This document shows, piece by piece, positions 59,175 to 64,000 of a stretch of 64,000 bases of DNA. Position 1 is the first letter of the stretch, and every line of letters begins with the position of its first letter. The position numbers and the translations under genes were made by a program. Under the pieces are notes generated by a model, which saw nothing but the letters and a program-made list of their open reading frames with translations, was not told the DNA's origin and did no database searches. This DNA comes from JAKAWQ01 sp035509315 (GTDB taxonomy: Bacteria > Pseudomonadota > Alphaproteobacteria > Acetobacterales > Acetobacteraceae), in NCBI GenBank assembly GCA_035509315.1, contig DATJLS010000054.1, positions 186,001 through 250,000 of the forward strand, read 5' to 3'.

Positions 59175-59903
59175 ATGACCCGCCACCCGCTTCGCCATTC
59201 GCGCCCGATCCTTGGAGTTGTTGCAGCCGCGCTGACAGTTTCCTTCACCCTTTCCCTGCCGGTTCGCGCCGATTCCACGCCCGGCAGACTGCCTGCGCCG
59301 GCGCTCGACGAGACGCCCAAGCCTGGCCCCGGTCTGCAGACCGCTATATTTTCCGGCGGCTGCTTCTGGGGCGTTCAAGCGGTCTTCGAGCATGTCAAAG
59401 GCGTCAAAGAGGCCGTCTCCGGCTACACCGGCGGCCATGCCGTCAATCCGAGCTACGAAGAGGTCAGTTCGGGAACCACCGGCGATGCGGAATCGGTGCG
59501 CGTGACCTTCGACCCGGCGCAGGTCAGCTACGGAAAGCTCCTGCAAATTTTCTTCTCGGTGGCTCTCGACCCGACCGAGGTAGGTCATCAGGGGCCTGAC
59601 TGGGGCACGCAATATCGCTCGGAGCTGTTCGTGAATGGGCCGGAGCAGGCGCGGATCGCGCACGCCTATATGGCGCAGCTTGAAGCCGCGCATGTCTTCG
59701 GCCGCCCGATCGCGACACGGATCGACCCGGCCGGGCCGTTCTACCAAGCCGAGGCGTACCATCAGGACTTTCTTTTCCTTAACCCCGACAATCCCTACAT
59801 CGTCATCAACGACCTGCCGAAGCTCGACAGTCTGAAGGCTCTCTTCCCGGAAAGCTGGCGGAGCACACCGGTCCTGGTGAGCAAGCCGACCCGAGGGATC
59901 TGA
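59175..59903 (+). CDS. msrA: Exported peptide methionine-(S)-S-oxide reductase
   Basis: This 242-residue MsrA repairs oxidised methionine. A signal peptide covers about residues 1-34 (SLPVRA), so the enzyme acts in the periplasm. The catalytic Cys is in IFSGGCFWGVQAVFEHVKG, with GYTGGHAVNPSYEEVSSGTTGDAESVRV, DPTEVGHQGPDWGTQYRS and QAEAYHQDFL conserved. ATG 59175 is used; GTG 59163 is in frame. It is followed by ccdA-like and tlpA-like genes, which would bring electrons across the membrane to it. Confidence 0.92.
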   Translation: MTRHPLRHSRPILGVVAAALTVSFTLSLPVRADSTPGRLPAPALDETPKPGPGLQTAIFSGGCFWGVQAVFEHVKGVKEAVSGYTGGHAVNPSYEEVSSGTTGDAESVRVTFDPAQVSYGKLLQIFFSVALDPTEVGHQGPDWGTQYRSELFVNGPEQARIAHAYMAQLEAAHVFGRPIATRIDPAGPFYQAEAYHQDFLFLNPDNPYIVINDLPKLDSLKALFPESWRSTPVLVSKPTRGI

Positions 59904-59978
59904 GTCGAACCTGAATCGAGCGAGAGTCCGGAAGTCGGGCGCAGCCTCTGAACGAAGTGACGGGACGGAGCCTTAGCG

Positions 59979-60680
59979 ATGACGGCCTTGCTTCTTGCGC
60001 TGGCGGCCGGGGTGCTGACGGTGGCGGCCCCCTGCATCCTGCCGATGCTACCGATCCTGCTCGGCGTCTCGGTGGGTCAGACGAGCCGGACGCGACCGGC
60101 CTTCATTGCTCTCGGCTTCGTGCTCAGCTTTTCGGTCGTCGCCCTCTTGTTCGGCGCCTTCGCCGCAAGTCTCGGCGAATCCCAGGACATGCTGCGGAAG
60201 GTGGCGATTGTCCTGTTGTTGATCTTCGGCCTGCTGATGATCTTCCCGCGTCCGTTCGAATGGCTGACGGCGCACCTGCACGGCTTCGTCAATCGCGCCC
60301 ATGAGGTCGGCCAGAATGCCGGCAGCGGCAATTGGGGCGGGTTCGTGCTGGGGACGACCCTCGGGATCGTCTGGACGCCCTGTGCCGGCCCGGTCCTCGG
60401 CTCGATCCTGACCGTTGTCGCGACGTCCCATCGGCTTGCATGGTCGGGCTTGCTCCTGCTCGCCTACGCAATCGGCGCTGGCCTCCCGATGCTGGGTATC
60501 GCCTATGGCGGGCAGTACGTGACGACGCATGTGCGGCGCATCGCCCGCTATTCCCATCGCTTGCAGCAGGGTTTCGGGCTCGTGGTGATCCTGGTCGCAG
60601 TCGGGCTTTACTACCAGTACGATACGGTGGTGACGGCCTGGCTTTCGCAGTTCTATCCCAACGCCAATGTAGGATTGTGA
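59979..60680 (+). CDS. CcdA/DsbD-type thiol electron transporter
   Basis: This 233-residue membrane protein has six hydrophobic helices. The two redox cysteines are in VAAPCILPMLPILLGVS and WTPCAGPVLGSIL, the CcdA/DsbD beta-domain pattern. It moves electrons from cytosolic thioredoxin to periplasmic acceptors. It lies between msrA and the tlpA-like gene. The coding strand ends 2 nt before the next ATG. Confidence 0.9.
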   Translation: MTALLLALAAGVLTVAAPCILPMLPILLGVSVGQTSRTRPAFIALGFVLSFSVVALLFGAFAASLGESQDMLRKVAIVLLLIFGLLMIFPRPFEWLTAHLHGFVNRAHEVGQNAGSGNWGGFVLGTTLGIVWTPCAGPVLGSILTVVATSHRLAWSGLLLLAYAIGAGLPMLGIAYGGQYVTTHVRRIARYSHRLQQGFGLVVILVAVGLYYQYDTVVTAWLSQFYPNANVGL

Positions 60681-60682
60681 CG

Positions 60683-61657
60683 ATGCTTGTCCTTACGCGC
60701 CGTTCCGCCATGCTGAGCGCTGCCGCCGGTGCACTGCTTCCGGCAGCCGAAGCGCGCGCAGAGGCGCCGCATTTCTCCAACTATGGCCGTGCGCCCGAGT
60801 TCGTCGGGATCTCGCATTGGCTCAACTCGCCACCGCTGACCATGGCGGGGCTGCGCGGCAAGGTCGTGCTGATCGATTTCTGGACCTATTCCTGCATCAA
60901 CTGCCTGCGCACGCTTCCCTTTGTCACGCGATGGTACGATACATACAAGGACAAAGGCTTCGTGGTCGTCGGCGTCCATACGCCCGAATTCGCATTCGAA
61001 CACATTACGGCCAATGTTCAGAGAGCCATCAAGCGGTTCGGCATTCACTACCCGGTGGCGCAGGACAATTCCTACGCCACGTGGCAGGCCTACTCGAACG
61101 AATACTGGCCGGCCGAGTATCTGGTGAACCAGCAAGGCGAAATCGTTTTGGAGCATTTCGGAGAGGGGCGCTATTCCGAGATGGAGGATGCCATCCGTTC
61201 CCTGCTGGCGCTCAATGCGAAAGTGCCAGTCGATAACGGAATCAATCTCTCCGGCATCGGCTCACCGGAAATGTATTTCGGCCTCGAGCGCGTCGCCATG
61301 CTCGCGAGCCCGGAGCCCGCGCACCGTGGTGCCTCAACCTACACCGCGCCCGCCCATCTTCCGCTCAACCAATTTGCGCTCGTGGGCAGGTGGAATCTCT
61401 CGGAGGAGAAGGCAACCCTCGCCAAGGATGGCGGTGCGGTGCAGCTTCACTTCCATTCGGCCAAGGTTTACATGGTCGCGAGCAGCCCGACGCCAGTGGC
61501 GCTGAGCATCAGCGTGGACGGCAAGCCCCAACCGCCGGTCACTGTGCAGCAAAGTCAGCTTTATACGCTGTTCAACAGCAGCGATTATCGCGACCACATG
61601 CTGACCTTGACCGTGCCCAAGGCCGGATTTCAGGCTTTCACCTTCACTTTTGGTTAG
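60683..61657 (+). CDS. Exported TlpA-like thioredoxin with C-terminal DipZ-type domain
   Basis: This is a 324-residue protein. A twin-arginine-like leader (LTRRSAMLSAAAGALLPAAEARA) precedes a thioredoxin domain VVLIDFWTYSCINCLRTLPFV (redox C-I-N-C, at about residue 72) with VHTPEFAFEH and VAQDNSYATW. A beta-sandwich-like C-terminal domain as in DipZ follows (GRWNLSEEKATLAKDGGAV, SISVDGKPQPPVTV). It would take electrons from CcdA and pass them to MsrA. ATG 60683 is 2 nt after ccdA. It is convergent with the SDR gene. Confidence 0.88.
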   Translation: MLVLTRRSAMLSAAAGALLPAAEARAEAPHFSNYGRAPEFVGISHWLNSPPLTMAGLRGKVVLIDFWTYSCINCLRTLPFVTRWYDTYKDKGFVVVGVHTPEFAFEHITANVQRAIKRFGIHYPVAQDNSYATWQAYSNEYWPAEYLVNQQGEIVLEHFGEGRYSEMEDAIRSLLALNAKVPVDNGINLSGIGSPEMYFGLERVAMLASPEPAHRGASTYTAPAHLPLNQFALVGRWNLSEEKATLAKDGGAVQLHFHSAKVYMVASSPTPVALSISVDGKPQPPVTVQQSQLYTLFNSSDYRDHMLTLTVPKAGFQAFTFTFG

Positions 61658-61677
61658 GGCTTGCCTCCGAACGAGGC

Positions 61678-62538
61678 CTATTCGCTGGTGCAGTGCAGAA
61701 ACCGCTCGAACAAAGCCGCGTAGTCCGGGTGCCAGCGCGACAGGGGTGGCCGGTTTTCTACAATATCTCCCGCGGCCCAGAGGATTCTCCTGCAATCGAT
61801 CTGCCGCGTCACCTCATTGTCGGGGCAGAGAACATAGAAATCACCCCGATTCATCCCCTCGATCAACATGTCCACCACCTCCTCCGGCATCCAGGCGCCG
61901 GGCGGCTTTTCCGCGCGCCCGCCACCCGTCATGCCGGTGAAGGTGGAGCCCGGGATCAGGAGATGGGCGGTGATGCGCTGCCCCTCCTCATTGCGCAGAC
62001 TATGCGCCAGCGCCTCGGTCAGGACCTTCACGCCGGCCTTGCTCACATTATACGCGGTGTCTCCGGGCGGGCAGGTGATTCCCTGTTTTGATCCCGTATT
62101 GACAACGGCGCATGGGGTCTTCTGCTCCAGCATCGACGGGACGAAGGTCTGCACCCCGTTGATCACTCCCCAGAGATTGACCTCCAGCACATGGCGCCAG
62201 CGGTCGATATGTTCCCAGGGTCCGCCGCCCGGCGCTGTCCCGGCATTGTTCATGAGCACCGCCACTTCACCGAAGGTGGCATAGGCCGCTTCCTTGAGGG
62301 CCTGAACATCTTCGAGCCGGCTCACGTCCGTGGGCACCGTGAGGACGCCGCCCCGGTGTGCGGGCGAAGCGGCCGCCACCTCGGAAGCGGCCTGCTCCAG
62401 CTTGTCGCCCGGCAGATCCGCGAGGCAGAGCTTGAGGCCCATCGCGGCGAGCCGGCGGGCGGCCGCGAGGCCGATGCCGCTGGCGGCGCCGGTGACAACC
62501 GCGACCCGGCCGGCGGCAAGAGCGGGGTGAGCATTCAT
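61678..62538 (-). CDS. Short-chain dehydrogenase/reductase
   Basis: This 286-residue Rossmann oxidoreductase has the NAD(P) motif VVTGAASGIGLAAARRLA, NNAGTAPG in place of NNAG, an active-site Ser in VVNTGSKQG (S in GSKQ), and YNVSK carrying Tyr and Lys (DTAYNVSKAGVKVLTEAL). The C-terminus has WHPDYAALFERFL. It probably oxidises an alcohol or reduces a carbonyl. ATG 62538 is used. It diverges from an aldehyde dehydrogenase with a ModE-box-like site between them, so the pair may turn an alcohol into an acid. Confidence 0.9.
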   Translation of the reverse strand: MNAHPALAAGRVAVVTGAASGIGLAAARRLAAMGLKLCLADLPGDKLEQAASEVAAASPAHRGGVLTVPTDVSRLEDVQALKEAAYATFGEVAVLMNNAGTAPGGGPWEHIDRWRHVLEVNLWGVINGVQTFVPSMLEQKTPCAVVNTGSKQGITCPPGDTAYNVSKAGVKVLTEALAHSLRNEEGQRITAHLLIPGSTFTGMTGGGRAEKPPGAWMPEEVVDMLIEGMNRGDFYVLCPDNEVTRQIDCRRILWAAGDIVENRPPLSRWHPDYAALFERFLHCTSE

Positions 62539-62600
62539 GAACGGATTCCCTTTCCGTGCAGGGGAGGGCACGGTTGCGCCGGACCCTGGCTTCCGTGATG

Positions 62601-62624
62601 GTCGTATCTAGTCGTATATAACGG
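62601..62624. promoter_or_regulatory. ModE-box-like palindrome 3
   Basis: GTCGTATCTAGTCGTATATA then ACGG shares TATCTAG, a C two bases later and ATATAACG with box 1 at the same spacing; the left arm is weaker. It lies between the divergent SDR and aldehyde dehydrogenase genes, 63 and 82 nt from their starts. Confidence 0.52.
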
Positions 62625-62705
62625 GAAGGCGGGCGGATCGGGATGCCCCGGGATGACATGTCTCGACCCGGAGCGCATGGATTTGCGGTACGAGGATTGG
62701 GCGAT

Positions 62706-64000
62706 ATGCAGCACGAGCGTGAGCATTATGTAAACGGAGCCTGGGTCGAGCCGCTGGAGCCGGTCCTGCTCGACGTGGTCGATCCCTCCACGGAAGAACC
62801 CTTCACGAAGATCGCCGTCGGCGGGCCGAAGGATGTCGATCGCGCCGTCACCGCCGCCAGGGCCGCTTTCCCCTCTTTTGCCCGCACGACAAGAAAGGAA
62901 CGGCTCGAGCTCTTACGCAACATCCTGACGGAATACAACAAGCGCCGGAATGATATCGCCGAGACGCTGGCGCGGGAAATGGGCGCCCCCCTCAAATTCG
63001 CCTTTGAGCGTCAGTCGGCGACCGGCACCAACCATCTCGCCCGGATGATCGAAGTCCTCGAAAACTTTCGCTTCGAGGAGCCCCAGGGTGCGACGATGAT
63101 CGTGCGCGAGCCGGTCGGGGTGGTCGGGCTCATCACGCCCTGGAACTGGCCGATCAACCAGATCGTCTGCAAGGTGGCTCCGGCGCTGGCCGCCGGCTGC
63201 ACGATGGTGTTGAAACCGTCGGAGATCGCGCCGCTCAATGCCGTCATCTGGTCTGAGGTGATGCACGCTGCCGGGGTGCCGAAGGGTGTCTACAACATGG
63301 TGCAGGGCGAAGGGGCCGTAGTCGGGGAAGCGATGTCCGCGCATGCCGATATCGACATGATGTCGTTCACCGGCTCGACCCGGGCGGGTATCCTCGTCGC
63401 GCAGGCGGCGGCCCGGACGGTGAAGCGCGTCGCCCAGGAACTCGGCGGCAAATCGGCGAATATCCTTCTGCCGGATGTGGATTTTCCGTCCGCCGTGGCC
63501 AAGGGCGTACTTGGGATGATGGTCAATAGCGGCCAGTCCTGCAGCGCGCCGACCCGCATGTTCGTTCCCATCGACCGGCAGGACGAGGCAAAGAGGATTG
63601 CCAAGGAAGCAGCCGAGAGCCTGGCAGTGGGGGATGTGCGCGATGAGCGGACCAATCTTGGCCCCGTTGTGAGCGAGGTGCAGTTCAACAAGGTGCAGCG
63701 CCTGATTCAGGGCGGGATCGATGAAGGCGCGGAGCTGGTCACGGGCGGTCCCGGTCGGCCGGAACATCTCAATCGTGGCTATTTCGTGCGCCCGACCGTC
63801 TTCGCCAATGTGCGCAACGACATGGCGATCGCGCGCGAGGAGATTTTCGGTCCGGTCCTCTCCATCCTGCCTTACCGGGACGAGGCGGAGGCGATCCGCA
63901 TGGCCAACGAGACGGTTTATGGCCTCGCCGCTTACGTCCAATCCGGCGATCTCGCGCATGCGCGGCGCGTGGCGGGAGAAATGCGGGCCGGCAATGTTCA
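62706..64000 (+). CDS. Aldehyde dehydrogenase (partial, 3' end outside window)
   Basis: The first 431 residues are visible and the gene runs off the right edge. The sequence opens MQHEREHYVNGAWVEPLEPV, with GLITPWNWPINQIVCKVAPALAAG, GTMVLKPSEIAPL, MMSFTGSTRAG and AQELGGKSANILLPDVDF for the base Glu. NSGQSCSAPTRMF carries the catalytic Cys, and EIFGPVLSILPY closes the visible part. Class-typical spacing is intact. ATG 62706 starts it, without a strong ribosome site. It diverges from the SDR gene. Confidence 0.92.
   Translation, partial: MQHEREHYVNGAWVEPLEPVLLDVVDPSTEEPFTKIAVGGPKDVDRAVTAARAAFPSFARTTRKERLELLRNILTEYNKRRNDIAETLAREMGAPLKFAFERQSATGTNHLARMIEVLENFRFEEPQGATMIVREPVGVVGLITPWNWPINQIVCKVAPALAAGCTMVLKPSEIAPLNAVIWSEVMHAAGVPKGVYNMVQGEGAVVGEAMSAHADIDMMSFTGSTRAGILVAQAAARTVKRVAQELGGKSANILLPDVDFPSAVAKGVLGMMVNSGQSCSAPTRMFVPIDRQDEAKRIAKEAAESLAVGDVRDERTNLGPVVSEVQFNKVQRLIQGGIDEGAELVTGGPGRPEHLNRGYFVRPTVFANVRNDMAIAREEIFGPVLSILPYRDEAEAIRMANETVYGLAAYVQSGDLAHARRVAGEMRAGNV

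Overview
The window looks like chromosomal DNA of a high-GC, methylotrophy-capable alphaproteobacterium, most likely Acetobacteraceae or a close relative. The grounds are protein-family resemblance and gene order: gatCAB, zapA-6S RNA-fau-ymdB, a lanthanide-type XoxF, and several PQQ-linked exported proteins. No rRNA or tRNA gene was seen. No search was run, so names rest on motifs and context.

Left part (1-15.5 kb): a quinoprotein (PQQ) oxidation island. On the minus strand lie xoxF, xoxG (4-Cys cytochrome c) and xoxJ (running off the left edge), with a small Cys-rich secreted protein. On the plus strand follow a NitT/TauT-type ABC transporter and then a five-gene set: substrate-binding protein, YVTN beta-propeller, ATPase, permease and exported protein. 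This set resembles the Lut/PedA1A2BC systems tied to lanthanide handling. After gloB comes a second PQQ dehydrogenase with an Asp-Trp-Asp lanthanide-type signature but no vicinal Cys pair, followed by its own fused cytochrome.

Middle (15.5-42.6 kb): mostly housekeeping and transport. It holds dciA-like/mutY/nnr, malonyl-CoA decarboxylase with an AceE-like thiamin-diphosphate enzyme, an exported ClpP-like protein with a glycine-zipper lipoprotein, a GntR regulator, and a branched-chain-type ABC operon with two apparent frameshifts. Further on are SulP, PPK2, a CHAP protein, RidA, a Kef-type antiporter, SMP-30, thiE, zapA, 6S RNA, fau, ymdB and a DUF2189 membrane protein.

Right part (42.6-64 kb): a sugar ABC operon with CutC and a ROK kinase, a PhyH-type dioxygenase, a GFA-family protein and an exported HAD protein. 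Next is a 650-bp scar that joins the start of a cas3 gene to one type I-E CRISPR repeat core. Then come ruvX, gatCAB, a GST, a glycosyltransferase remnant, and an aldehyde-metabolism block with an HTH-only ModE-like regulator. Three ModE-box-like palindromes punctuate that block, upstream of the aldehyde dehydrogenases, the SDR, the regulator and an exported MsrA-CcdA-TlpA repair operon.

Dispersed elements: six copies of a roughly 100-bp palindromic intergenic repeat, and a second set of hairpins with CTAGTG-type ends.
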